Shown piece by piece: positions 1-7,656 of a stretch of 51,501 nucleotides of DNA (position 1 is the stretch's first letter; every line of letters starts with the position of its first letter). The stretch is from NCBI RefSeq assembly GCF_019794555.1, contig NZ_JAIMEP010000014.1, forward strand, positions 1 through 51,501, in the 5' to 3' direction. Under the pieces are notes generated by a model that saw only the letters and a list, made by a program, of their open reading frames with translations, was not told the DNA's origin and did not search any database. The DNA comes from Streptococcus suis (GTDB lineage Bacteria > Bacillota > Bacilli > Lactobacillales > Streptococcaceae). A program made the translations under genes and the position numbers.

Positions 1-42
1 ACAAGCGTCAAAATCGAGAAAAAGTACGCATTTTTGATATAA
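1..42 (+). CDS. possible 3' tail of an unidentified gene entering from the left edge
   Basis: An open frame from base 1 ends with TAA at 40-42, five bases before a good terminator hairpin (47-92). That fits the end of a plus-strand gene whose body lies outside the window. Only 13 residues (TSVKIEKKYAFLI) are visible and I do not recognise the protein. A second open frame ends at 57 inside the hairpin and is less likely. Confidence 0.2.
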   Translation, partial: TSVKIEKKYAFLI

Positions 43-46
43 AAAG

Positions 47-92
47 AAAACCTCTCTAAACCCTTGATATGCATAGGGTTAGGGAGGTTTTT
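47..92 (+). terminator. rho-independent terminator, probably bidirectional
   Basis: A long stem pairs an AAAACCTC...AAACCCT arm with its complement AGGGTTAGGGAGGTTTT around a short loop, with an A-run before it and a T-run after it. It marks the boundary between the unseen gene on the left and the accessory region. Confidence 0.7.
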
Positions 93-198
93 GTCGTTTA
101 AAACTGTCAAAGATGGGATCATCAAAAAATCACCTTGTCAATATTTTTAATATGCTTTTTTGATATATTTTTTTTTATACCTTTTTTGTATTTATAGA

Positions 199-225
199 AA
201 AACGATGTTTAAAAACATCGTCCTA
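199..225 (-). terminator. terminator of the HTH regulator gene
   Basis: On the minus strand the hairpin CGATGTTTTTAAACATCG is followed by a T-run, just after the stop of the gene ending at 230. Confidence 0.7.
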
Positions 226-229
226 ATAT

Positions 230-1102
230 TTAATCTTGAAATTTGTCTGCGATATAGTGTTCTACTGTAAGTGCCATCTCATTATTATCCTCGATATACT
301 TATATAAAAAATGTGCAGTCTCAAAGTAACTTTTAACAGTCTTTCTTTCAGAAAAATTTAGACTTAAATTTCCTAATAGCAAAAATAAATCTGCTAATAG
401 ATATGATGTGCGATGCTCTTGACATAACCTAATTGTAGCAGTTACTTGCTTAATGGCTAAGTCTATATTTTTTTGTAGCCAGTAGTATCTACTTAGATTA
501 TAGTTAAATTTTATAGAAAGTTCTAATTCCTCTATTTTATCTAAACTAAGTTTCATTATCTGTTCATTTAAATCTTCCTTAATTCTGTCAAATCTATCTA
601 AGTTTTCCGTATCATAATAAAAATTAAATAGAGTATTTGAAATTTGTAGATAGTTAATATCTATCTTAGTAAGTGATTTTAAAATTTCCTCCAAATTTTC
701 CATTGCTTCCTCTCTTTTTTGAAAAAAATAGAAATCAACAAGGGAACCAACCCACTCCAAATATATTTTATCTGATAGAGATAAACGATGTGACTTTCCT
801 TTCTCAAGTTCATAAATATATTTTAAGGATTCATAATTTCTATGATTGATAAAGTTTTTAGATATTTTTTTAAACTCAATAAGTTCGACACTTTCATCTG
901 AAATATGTTCATCAAAAAAATAATCCATACTCACATTAAGTTTTTTAGCTAACTGATATAATAATTCCGACCCTGGAGTATATTCTCCGTTTTCTAATCT
1001 ACTAATCTGACCTTGTTTGCATATCCCATCAGCTAATTCTTTCTGTGACAATTTCAATTCTTTTCTTCTATTTTTTATTCTAGAAGCTAGTAACATTCCC
1101 AT
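230..1102 (-). CDS. HTH transcriptional regulator with TPR-like C-terminal domain (Rgg/PlcR-like)
   Basis: The 290-residue protein has an N-terminal Cro/CI-type HTH (residues about 7-60, with the core QKELADGICKQGQISRLENG) and then an all-helical segment of about 200 residues like the TPR-type peptide-sensing domain of the Rgg/PlcR/PrgX family. Such regulators bind short secreted peptides in Gram-positive bacteria; whether this one does is inference. The ATG at 1102 has a GGAAAGGAAAA ribosome site about 8 bases upstream. Its own promoter sits at 1123-1151 and a terminator follows, so it is a separate unit from the exporter and maturase genes upstream on the same strand. No short pheromone gene was found next to it. 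It may have controlled the decayed radical-SAM locus. Confidence 0.75.
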   Translation of the reverse strand: MGMLLASRIKNRRKELKLSQKELADGICKQGQISRLENGEYTPGSELLYQLAKKLNVSMDYFFDEHISDESVELIEFKKISKNFINHRNYESLKYIYELEKGKSHRLSLSDKIYLEWVGSLVDFYFFQKREEAMENLEEILKSLTKIDINYLQISNTLFNFYYDTENLDRFDRIKEDLNEQIMKLSLDKIEELELSIKFNYNLSRYYWLQKNIDLAIKQVTATIRLCQEHRTSYLLADLFLLLGNLSLNFSERKTVKSYFETAHFLYKYIEDNNEMALTVEHYIADKFQD

Positions 1103-1122
1103 AAATTTTCCTTTCCTAGTTC

Positions 1123-1151
1123 ATTATAATAGTTTATTTTACCACTTCAAA
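1123..1151 (-). promoter_or_regulatory. sigma-A promoter of the HTH regulator
   Basis: On the minus strand, TTTGAA (1146-1151), a 17-base spacer and a perfect TATAAT (1123-1128) lie about 20 bases before the start codon. Confidence 0.55.
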
Positions 1152-1268
1152 AAAAATATTCAAATAATAGATATATTGTTATTAAAATTCAAATTATGAT
1201 AATGATGTTTCCATCATGTCCTGATATTTTAGACTAGATAACTTTCACTACTACAGCGTATATTTCAT

Positions 1269-1478
1269 TTACTCAACAAATTTCGTAAAATCTTGTAATT
1301 TTTTATGATTGTCTCTACTATTATTTAGGATTTTTACAAATGTTTCTAATCTTCTCGCTAGTCGCTCATATTTGTCAATATTATTACCAAGTTTCTGATG
1401 TAATTTTAAAATATCTTTATTGAGCTTATCCAATTATGCTATCAATAATTTGGCAAATGAATTAGAAATATAACTTTT
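1269..1478 (-). pseudogene. decayed small coiled-coil ORF downstream of the MFS gene
   Basis: Directly after the MFS stop, one minus-strand frame reads SYISNSFAKLLIA, meets TAA at 1434-1436, then runs 54 more codons (starting LDKLNKDILKLHQKLGNN) to TAA at 1269-1271. The second part is charged, heptad-like and helical, typical of real coding sequence. No good start codon exists, although a GGGAGG site lies at the end of the MFS gene. It could be a former small gene coupled to the exporter. The function is unknown. The rest of the 1103-1476 gap shows only the regulator promoter. Confidence 0.35.
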
Positions 1479-2568
1479 AAGTTCTTTCCTCCCTGTTAGA
1501 AAATGAAAAAAATACTAAGCAACAAAGAGTTACTATACCAAATATTAAATAATTGCTCCTAATACTAAAGTTATCAGCAAAAATACCAGCTAGGAAATCA
1601 GCTAACATAAAACTAATCGAAATAAACAAATTATATACTGACCATGATACTGCTCTATTTTTTTCTATTGACATATTAAATTTATAATAAAAATGATTAT
1701 TGTAGTTGGAATTAAGAACACGCATTAATAAAAGGATTATAATTTGGATGATTAGATTAGTTTGAAAAAACATGAGTATAGCTAATATTGGTAACATCAA
1801 GCTTACTTCAAACTTAATTTTTAGATAACTCCCCAAAGCCATAGATATATTAAACATAAATAGTACAATTCCCAGCATATCTAGTGAAAGTCCCTGTTCA
1901 TTTAAGAATATCCCTGCATAAGAATTGCTAATCATAATTAGAGTCGAGAATGCTACTCCTAATATTATTAATAACCATGGAATGTTTTGAATATTATCAA
2001 GGCTAAAAAATTTTTGATTATTATTTTGTTCCTTTTTAATTTCAGGCAATCCTATTAAATATAATAGACTAAAAACTACAAATACAATGGAGATAATAAT
2101 AGGATAAATATAATTCCTATGCAATAAAGGTGGAGATATAATCGTAATAATAGCAATAAAAATATATTTTAATGTGTTGAGTTTTTTCAAAAATGATTTA
2201 TATACAACTTCGTCATCAATTACTTCAAAATTATAAGAATTAAGAACTCCTGAAGATAATGACTCTGACAATCCAAAAAATATCGCTGAAATATATATTA
2301 TATTTGATTTTCCAAACAATAGGCACCCTAATGCTAAAATTAATAATAAATTTGAAATAGACAAAATTTTCTTGTAACCAATCTTACTTGAAATATAACT
2401 TAAAGGAATATCAAAAACTGAACCAAATAGCTCAGTAATAACTGATAAAGTAGCTATTTCTGTGAACGAAAAACCTAAGTGCTTTAATAGTAAAATTCCT
2501 ACAAAGTAGTACGGTAATCCAGATAGAAACATATTCATTCCGTATAAACTAAAAATCTTCTTACTCAT
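1477..2568 (-). CDS. MFS transporter linked to the radical-SAM maturase
   Basis: This 363-residue, very hydrophobic protein has about 11-12 membrane segments and an MFS-like loop after the second helix (LSYISSKIGYKK). It is short for an MFS protein but seems intact. Its ATG overlaps the TGA of the radical-SAM gene (ATGA at 2565-2568), so the two were translationally coupled, and export of the modified peptide is the natural inference. With the upstream gene interrupted by the IS and a nonsense codon, expression now probably depends on transcription from the IS or is poor. AT content is high, as in the rest of this accessory block. Confidence 0.75.
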   Translation of the reverse strand: MSKKIFSLYGMNMFLSGLPYYFVGILLLKHLGFSFTEIATLSVITELFGSVFDIPLSYISSKIGYKKILSISNLLLILALGCLLFGKSNIIYISAIFFGLSESLSSGVLNSYNFEVIDDEVVYKSFLKKLNTLKYIFIAIITIISPPLLHRNYIYPIIISIVFVVFSLLYLIGLPEIKKEQNNNQKFFSLDNIQNIPWLLIILGVAFSTLIMISNSYAGIFLNEQGLSLDMLGIVLFMFNISMALGSYLKIKFEVSLMLPILAILMFFQTNLIIQIIILLLMRVLNSNYNNHFYYKFNMSIEKNRAVSWSVYNLFISISFMLADFLAGIFADNFSIRSNYLIFGIVTLCCLVFFSFSNREERT

Positions 2569-3839
2569 AAGTTACAAATTGAGTCTCTAAAATATTCTGG
2601 ACTCTTCTCCTTAATCAAGTTAACATAGCAGCCACCCTCGCAAATTTTTAACAATCCACAAGATAAACACTTAGAATTCTTCGTTCTAAAAGAACGAATC
2701 CCTCCATACAACGGATCATCATACCAAACATCTAACAAATCTTTTTCAAAGGCATTCTGCTTAGTTTGATTAACTCCTAAAAAAGCAATGCAGGGCAAGA
2801 TATCCCCATTAGACATTATTTCCATCTTAGTATATTTTGCACGACATCCATAATACATTTCGTCAAACTCTGAAAATTCAATTGAATTATTTATCAACTC
2901 TGGATAAACGGTGAAAAGATGACATCCCTCAGTAGCAAAATTTAAATTTGCTTCACGTTGAGTTATATAATCTGTAACATACTCATTCAACCTTCTCAAA
3001 TCAGCCAAATCGTATTTTTTCTTTATTTTCGTATATCCTGTTACCTCAGAATAATTAGCTACTGAAAACCTATCTATTTTATTCTCTATACAAAAATCAA
3101 CCAATTCTATAATTTGCTCATAGCTTTGCTTTGTATACACTGCATTAATTCTACATTTTTATCCAACCTCATTAAAGTACTTCGCTAATTTTATTTGTCT
3201 ATCAGGTCTCACCCCCATTAATTCAAAATTTAATTTAGAATCTAAAGTCTGCAAAGATAAAACCGGTGTAATATATTTAGATTTAGCTAGAATTTCTACT
3301 GTACTTTTCTTTATTAATTGGGCATTAGTTGTTATAGTAGTCTTTATCTTTAGTTCTTCACAAGCTATCAACAAATTATCAATATCAAAATATCTAGTCG
3401 GTTCCCCTCCTAAAATTGAAACACTTAACACTCCATTATCTTTTGCTTGGCGCAAAATTCTTTCCCAATCTTTAGCAGGTTTGGCATTTCTATCTTCACG
3501 ATTTGCTAAAAAACAAAAACCACATTTTAAATCACAGTACATACTGGGGTATATTACTAGTTCAAGCGGAAAACTCAGTATGTTATGTTTTTTTAATTTT
3601 GCTACATGCTTTCTCGCATTTTGAAGAGTCTCGTAAGGATTGTTCGATGAATCCTCAATATTATTATCAGAATAGATATTTAATAATAGTACTCGCTCTA
3701 GTTTCCCTGCTTTTATTTCTTTCTTAAAAAAGGAAGTAGCAATTTCAAAACCATGATTTTGAACTAAATAAAGAAAATAAGCCTCACTCTCATCTAACTG
3801 AACAGCTCCCTGTCAAGTGGACAATGAAATAATAAAAGA

Positions 3840-4709
3840 TTAGGCGACGGCCTTGTTCCTCATTTCAAGAGGGGCAAGGCCGTTGTTGCGCTCTTGAAAA
3901 CGTTGATGATTGTAAAAATAGATGTAGGCATCAATATCTGAAACTAGCTCCTCAAAAGTCTTATACTTCTTCAAATCATAGCACTCCGTCTTAAAGTGCC
4001 CAAAGAAACTCTCAATTGGTGCATTGTCAATACACTTACCAACACGAGACATGGAGCGGGTCATCTGGTATTTGGTAGTTAAACGGTAATAATCTTTCGA
4101 AGTATACTGCGAACCTCGGTCGCTGTGAATCAATGGTGTCGCATTAGGATTAGCTTTTCGGGCTTTACGAAGTGTTTCTAATACCAATTCATTATCATTC
4201 AACTGACCGACCACATAAGCGACAATTGAGCCGTCGTAGAGGTCCTTAATAGCACTCAAATAAGCCTTACAACTGAGACCGTACTTCAAGAAAGTCACAT
4301 CTGTACACCACTTTTGGTTTGGAGCAGTAGCTGAAAAATCACGATTGAGAATGTTGTCTTCTACATTGACAAAGCTAGTCTTAGTACAATAACCCTTGGT
4401 TCTTCTGATAATGGAACGTAGACCTAGAATGTGCATCAAGCGTCGAATCCGCTTCTTGTTGTAGTTTGTTTCAAGCTTGCGATTGACAAATAGCGTCATA
4501 CGACGATAACCAAGAATACCGTTACGCTGGCTATGAAAGTCCTTGATGACATCTATCAAGCCCAAATTTTCCTGTTCAGAAGCTGTTTCCTGATGATGTA
4601 ACCACTTGTAGTAGCCTGAGCGAGATACCTTTAGAATACGGCACAAGTGGCTGATAGAAGCCTCTTCATGCTCATCCTTATATTCTTTTATCGCTTGGAA
4701 GGTTTCCAA
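3840..4709 (-). CDS. IS3-family transposase OrfB (DDE integrase domain)
   Basis: The 289-residue protein is the catalytic half of the IS3 transposase. It has an HTH_21-like N-terminus and then an rve core with the DDE residues visible in NQKWCTDVTF, LIHSDRGSQY and CIDNAPIESFFGHFKTE. The only start in this stretch is TTG. The same frame is open upstream through 4758, so the protein is expected mainly as an OrfAB fusion made by -1 frameshifting at 4757-4763. It appears full length. Confidence 0.9.
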   Translation of the reverse strand: METFQAIKEYKDEHEEASISHLCRILKVSRSGYYKWLHHQETASEQENLGLIDVIKDFHSQRNGILGYRRMTLFVNRKLETNYNKKRIRRLMHILGLRSIIRRTKGYCTKTSFVNVEDNILNRDFSATAPNQKWCTDVTFLKYGLSCKAYLSAIKDLYDGSIVAYVVGQLNDNELVLETLRKARKANPNATPLIHSDRGSQYTSKDYYRLTTKYQMTRSMSRVGKCIDNAPIESFFGHFKTECYDLKKYKTFEELVSDIDAYIYFYNHQRFQERNNGLAPLEMRNKAVA

Positions 4710-4723
4710 GTGGCGACCAAGTC

Positions 4724-5410
4724 TTACCGTCGGTTTCGTCGCTTGATTTCTTCTAACTTTTTTAGCAGGCCATTCTCCATTTCAAGATACTTGATTCGTT
4801 CTTCCTGTTGCTTGATTTTTAGGCGTAACTCTTCTTCCGAAGTCAGATTAGGCTTGCTTTCCAGACCTTTTCCACGACGGTCTAGGAGGCCGTTAGAACC
4901 GTCCTTCTCAAACTTTCTGACCCAAGAATATACCTGTTGGTAGGAAACACCATACTTCTCAACAGCTCCTTGGTAATCTTTCTCGTGAGCAAGGGTAAAA
5001 TTGACAATTTCAACCCGTTCTTCAAATGTTGTCTTGCGTCCTTGTTTCATGCGACTCATTCCTTTACTAGTAGCTTTCAGTTCCTTACCACTAGTATAAC
5101 GTTTTATCCATGATCTGAGAACATGAGAGTCAGAAATTCCATATTTTTTGGTCAGATCTTTGATACTTCCCAAACCATTAAGATAGTCGGAAACAGCTTG
5201 TTCCTTTAGTTCCTTACTATACTTCATCCAGCGACGACTTTCCTCTAGCCCCTCAATACCAGTTTCTTTGTACTTCCGAACCCAGTTCGATAGGGTGTCT
5301 TTAGAAATACCTTGGTTTCTAGCTAACCAGCTAAGTGATTTCCCAGCTTCCAAGTGGAGTAGAACAATTTCTAGTTTCTCATAGACAGACTTTGGACTTC
5401 TTTTGGACAT
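4724..5410 (-). CDS. IS3-family transposase OrfA (multi-HTH DNA-binding subunit)
   Basis: The protein has about 228 residues from the ATG at 5410, which has a strong AAAGGGAG site; the frame is open a further 18 codons but that part overlaps the terminal repeat. Three successive HTH segments are visible: SLSWLARNQGISKDTLSNWV, a second around SIKDLTKKYGISDSHVLRSW, and a third around YGVSYQQVYSWV. A C-terminal leucine-zipper-like stretch (EERIKYLEMENGLLKKLEE) follows. OrfA binds the IS ends and can dampen transposition; the OrfAB fusion is the active enzyme in this family. Confidence 0.88.
   Translation of the reverse strand: MSKRSPKSVYEKLEIVLLHLEAGKSLSWLARNQGISKDTLSNWVRKYKETGIEGLEESRRWMKYSKELKEQAVSDYLNGLGSIKDLTKKYGISDSHVLRSWIKRYTSGKELKATSKGMSRMKQGRKTTFEERVEIVNFTLAHEKDYQGAVEKYGVSYQQVYSWVRKFEKDGSNGLLDRRGKGLESKPNLTSEEELRLKIKQQEERIKYLEMENGLLKKLEEIKRRNRR
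4757..4763 (-). other. programmed -1 frameshift heptamer A AAA AAG
   Basis: On the minus strand orfA contains CTA AAA AAG with the heptamer in the 0 frame. A -1 slip leads into the orfB frame and gives KVRRNQATKPTVRLGRH before ETFQAIKEY of OrfB. This is the classical IS150-type slippery site. Confidence 0.8.
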
Positions 5411-5585
5411 AATAAAACTCCCTTTATAGTTTCTAGTGAAAATTTTTGTTTTTTCACTGTCCACTATAAGGGGAGTATATCAAACTCAATTCGGTCAAAA
5501 GTTACTTTATTTATTAAAATTCCACCAAACTTTTCTAGTCTAAATAAAAAATCTTCTGAAATTGTTATCATATTAAATACCTTTC

Positions 5586-5617
5586 TAAAAAAGCAGAGGA
5601 AAATATAGCCTCTGCTT
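5586..5617 (-). terminator. terminator/attenuator just upstream of the radical-SAM start
   Basis: On the minus strand, AAGCAGAGG and CCTCTGCTT form a 9-bp stem followed by a T-run, 15 bases before the ATG of the radical-SAM gene. Precursor peptide genes are often separated from their maturase by such a hairpin, so it may be the surviving end of a lost precursor cistron. Confidence 0.7.
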
Positions 5618-5629
5618 AACCTATGGGAT

Positions 5630-6078
5630 AAATTATTCAATGAACTCTTTATATGTGTCATTGTTGCTGCAGAAGAATCATATTTTTTTAAATATTCACT
5701 TAAACAATTTTTTAATAATAACGGTGTAATGCAATCAATTAAATAATCATCGCCAATTATTTTTCCCAATCGACTTAATACTAATTTTTCTCTTTCAATT
5801 GTTTGTTTTTTTACAGACACAGACCAAGAATTGAACCAACTTTCTTTCAATTCTCCAAACGTTTTTATTTCGGAAGCAGAAAAAGAAGATTTAGTTTTTT
5901 CCTGCAATGTTTCAATTTTTTCAATCAATTCCAGCTCAGCCTGTTTACGTGCTCGACTTGAATTCTTATAATATGAAATTATTGCGGTCTTCCATTTCCC
6001 AGTTAGTGAATCTTTATATTTTTCAACTAACTCATATCGAATTTTTCCTTTTGAATTAGTTTTAGTTCTATAAAACAT
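5630..6078 (-). pseudogene. truncated tyrosine-recombinase (integrase) N-terminus
   Basis: From the ATG at 6078 (GAGGAGAA ribosome site) the frame encodes an arm-type DNA-binding domain (MFYRTKTNSKGKIRYELVEK...) and the start of a core-binding SAM-like domain (TFGELKESWFNSWS... to HIKSSLNN). After about 5635 the similarity ends and the frame runs by chance through the terminator and radical-SAM start. The catalytic R-H-R-Y domain is absent, so it is inactive. It suggests that the block came with, or was rearranged by, an integrative element. Confidence 0.7.
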
Positions 6079-6162
6079 CTTTATTCTCCTCTATATTAAA
6101 ATAGAAAATCGATACGATTATAGAATTTAACCAATTCATATTATACCATGTTTTTTTCTGAA

Positions 6163-6431
6163 TTACCGCTTTTGTTTCCATTCAAGAAACTCTTGAAAAC
6201 CATCTAAATTAATAAATACGATTTTATGGGAAGGGTGCAATATATAGCAACGAATGTTTTTATTGCATCAGTAGTACAGTCTCTTTCAAATAATTCATAG
6301 GAAATTGGATGTTCTACAGATGCTATAGCATCTGACCAGAATTTATCAATATCATCGGGTTTTTCCTGTCTCCCATAATATTGTTCCATTTGTTCTAATG
6401 ACATCGTTTCAATCAAAACATTTTTACCCAA
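6163..6431 (-). pseudogene. acetylxylan-esterase-like (Axe1) remnant
   Basis: The frame starting near 6431 has the N-terminus of an acetylxylan esterase/cephalosporin deacetylase (MSLEQMEQYYGRQEKPDDID, then KFW). The stretch ERDCTTDAIKTFVAIY may come from later in the same protein, implying an internal deletion. After about 6245 a different frame (HKIVFINLDGFQEFLEWKQK) runs to TAA at 6163-6165 and may be the shifted C-terminus. A full esterase has about 320 residues, so this is a relic. In streptococci such esterases sit near sialic-acid genes, which fits the next remnant. Confidence 0.55.
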
Positions 6432-6778
6432 TATTTAATTCCTTCTTGAGCCAAATCGCTTGTTAGGTCAACTTTTAAATCATCAGTAATCAGGCTTCCG
6501 CCACCACTGCGAACATAGAAATTCAAGAAGCGTGTACCCATCAAGTCATTTGTTCCAAATGGGACTGAAATTCCATAGACATCATCTTTGGTTAATTTTT
6601 TACTCGCTTCATATAATTCGTCCCATGTTTTTGGCACTTCGATATTGTTTTCTTTAAGTAAGTCAGTCCGAACCCACATAACTTGTGCGTGTGAGTAAAG
6701 TGGAATAGAATAAACTACAAAACATACTCTACAACAGAACATGATAAATAGAGTTTGTATGAAGAATTTATGAAGCAT
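6413..6778 (-). pseudogene. sugar ABC transporter substrate-binding protein remnant (sialic-acid type)
   Basis: From about 6712 downward the frame reads YSIPLYSHAQVMWVRTDLL...GISVPFGTNDLMGTRFLNFY...DLAQEGIKYWV. This is an internal piece of about 95 residues of a family-1 solute-binding lipoprotein, closest in memory to the pneumococcal sialic-acid binding protein SatA/NanU. Signal peptide, N-terminal lobe and C-terminal two-thirds are missing. The 3' side is fused by deletion to the esterase remnant near 6431. Confidence 0.65.
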
Positions 6779-6838
6779 TTGAAATAGATTTCCTAATAAA
6801 AACAGTATATCTCTGTTGACAAAAATTTTTCAAAATAC

Positions 6839-6867
6839 TTGATTTAATTGAACATTTTCTATATAAT
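6839..6867 (+). promoter_or_regulatory. strong sigma-A promoter of the RNA/PBECR4 unit
   Basis: TTGATT (6839-6844), a 17-base spacer and a perfect TATAAT (6862-6867). Transcription should start near 6873-6875. A TTGACA at 6816-6821 has no good partner -10 box. Confidence 0.65.
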
Positions 6868-6872
6868 AAAAT

Positions 6873-7020
6873 TGTAGATAACAAGAGTATTTACTAAGCG
6901 TTGAAGGTCTATGGTCGGTTGGTTTGACTGTGGCTGGAGCTTTACTAGGGTTGTGTGTGAACACCTCAAGCCAACATTGAAAACACTCATTACTAAGGGC
7001 AGGTTATCCTGTCCTTTTTT
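6873..7020 (+). ncRNA. candidate structured small RNA upstream of the PBECR4 nuclease gene
   Basis: About 148 bases lie between a strong promoter and an intrinsic terminator (AAGGGCAGG/CCTGTCCTT, 6995-7016, then a T-run). A 10-bp long-range stem pairs GTTGGTTTGA (6918-6927) with TCAAGCCAAC (6966-6975). The motif TTACTA(A/G)G recurs at 6891, 6942 and 6990, 48-51 bases apart, but the intervening units are not otherwise similar. A 37-codon frame (6911-7024) exists with the GAAGG only 3 bases before its ATG, so translation is less likely. It could be an antitoxin-like RNA or a leader that attenuates the nuclease gene. Confidence 0.5.
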
Positions 7021-7032
7021 CTAAGGAAATAC

Positions 7033-7623
7033 ATGGAATCATTATTACTCTCATCCGCAAGAAATTATAAAAAACTCCTTTCGAAAACCTATCAAATTGT
7101 TTTAGGGCGAAAAGGACAGCAGACAACGCTCAATCTTACATTTGCTGAGGAACATTTTGTACACTTAGCAGGTATACATAAGTTAAGAGGCTTATCTTTA
7201 CCCACCAGATCTAAGCACGAAATCTATAATTTGATTTTGAAAAAAACAATCTCCGAAGAATTGCTAACTAGGTCAAAAGGTTTTACTGATATATGTGGGA
7301 GGTTGCGTATTCTCGAAATACTCAGAGAAAGTTTTTCTTCACCAACACTATCAGTACGATTTACAAAACTATATCCAATCAAGGGAAGCAAGATTCGATG
7401 GGAGTATTTATTAGAATTTACGTTCGACAATAAAATTGGTTATCTATTTCTTGATAGACAGAGAGATTCCAAAGAGCCAAATCAGTGCATACCTGTTTCA
7501 ACCTTTGAAAAATCAACTCGTGACTACACAATAAATCAAGTAAGGTATACAGTATTAGAGATAATTGAAATTGACCATCAAACCAAGCAAAGCATTACAC
7601 TATACTCCAGACCGAAAAAATAA
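7033..7623 (+). CDS. PBECR4-domain putative RNase/toxin
   Basis: The 196-residue protein resembles the PBECR4 family (phage Barnase-EndoU-colicin E5/D-RelE-like nuclease 4), with the N-terminal pattern NYKKLLSKTYQIVL...LTFAEEHFVHLAGIHKL (residues 11-51). Family members are predicted nucleases found in phages and mobile elements. The start ATG has AAGGAA upstream and lies only 12 bases after the terminator of the preceding RNA, so expression needs read-through. No protein antitoxin gene flanks it. The own 3' terminator is at 7622-7653. The family call rests on recognition of the conserved N-terminal motif; the toxin role is inference. Confidence 0.6.
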   Translation: MESLLLSSARNYKKLLSKTYQIVLGRKGQQTTLNLTFAEEHFVHLAGIHKLRGLSLPTRSKHEIYNLILKKTISEELLTRSKGFTDICGRLRILEILRESFSSPTLSVRFTKLYPIKGSKIRWEYLLEFTFDNKIGYLFLDRQRDSKEPNQCIPVSTFEKSTRDYTINQVRYTVLEIIEIDHQTKQSITLYSRPKK

Positions 7624-7656
7624 GCTAGACCTCCAAAATCGGAAGTCTAGCTTATT
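7622..7656 (+). terminator. terminator of the PBECR4 gene
   Basis: AAGCTAGAC (7622-7630) pairs with GTCTAGCTT (7645-7653), with an inner TCC/GGA pair. It overlaps the stop codon. Confidence 0.65.

Larger units (their letters stand above)
3806..5475 (-). mobile_element. IS3-family insertion sequence (IS150-like)
   Basis: The element of about 1.67 kb has the two-ORF orfA/orfB layout of the IS3 family. Imperfect inverted ends align at equal spacing: CTCCCTGTCAAGTGGACAAT from 3806 inward, and CTCCCCTTATAGTGGACAGT read on the minus strand from 5475 (the alignment continues with TGAAA). The true tips may be at 3811 and 5470. No target-site duplication is evident at either choice of ends. It interrupts the radical-SAM gene in the sense orientation. 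I cannot name the exact element. Confidence 0.85.
2565..5571 (-). pseudogene. radical SAM/SPASM peptide maturase, broken by an IS and a nonsense codon
   Basis: Three pieces form one gene. Bases 5571-5476 encode the N-terminus (MITISEDFLFRLEKFGGIL...), typical of the leader-binding region of peptide-modifying radical SAM enzymes, with AAAGG 8 bases before ATG. After the IS, an open frame from 3812 resumes with QLDESEAYFLYL and carries the iron-sulfur motif CDLKCGFC (CX3CX2C) near 3537-3514 and the SAM-binding GGEPT. At 3159-3161 an in-frame TAA follows NEVG. The same frame then continues as KCRINAVYTKQSYEQI to a Cys-rich SPASM-type end (CLSCGLLKICEGGCY). No frameshift is needed. The family installs crosslinks in ribosomally made peptides; a precursor gene was not found. 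The MFS gene overlaps the 3' end. Confidence 0.8.

Noticed and set aside
1..122. minus-strand open frame starting at 122 and running off the left edge
   Set aside because: It runs through the terminator stem at 47-92 and has unconvincing composition, although a GGTGA lies before its ATG.
3159..3161. recoding (readthrough) of the TAA in the radical-SAM gene
   Set aside because: No readthrough signal is evident and the gene is also disrupted by an IS, so a nonsense mutation in a dead gene is simpler.
5464..5640. extension of the integrase fragment to a 204-residue protein
   Set aside because: The last about 55 codons are the terminator and the start of the radical-SAM gene, read in the same frame by chance.
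6891..6999. about 50-base tandem repeats as in type III antitoxin RNAs
   Set aside because: Only an 8-base motif recurs at 48-51-base spacing; the intervening units do not align convincingly.
6911..7024. 37-codon plus-strand frame inside the candidate small RNA
   Set aside because: The GAAGG is only 3 bases from the ATG and the frame runs through the terminator hairpin; an RNA function fits better. Not fully excluded.
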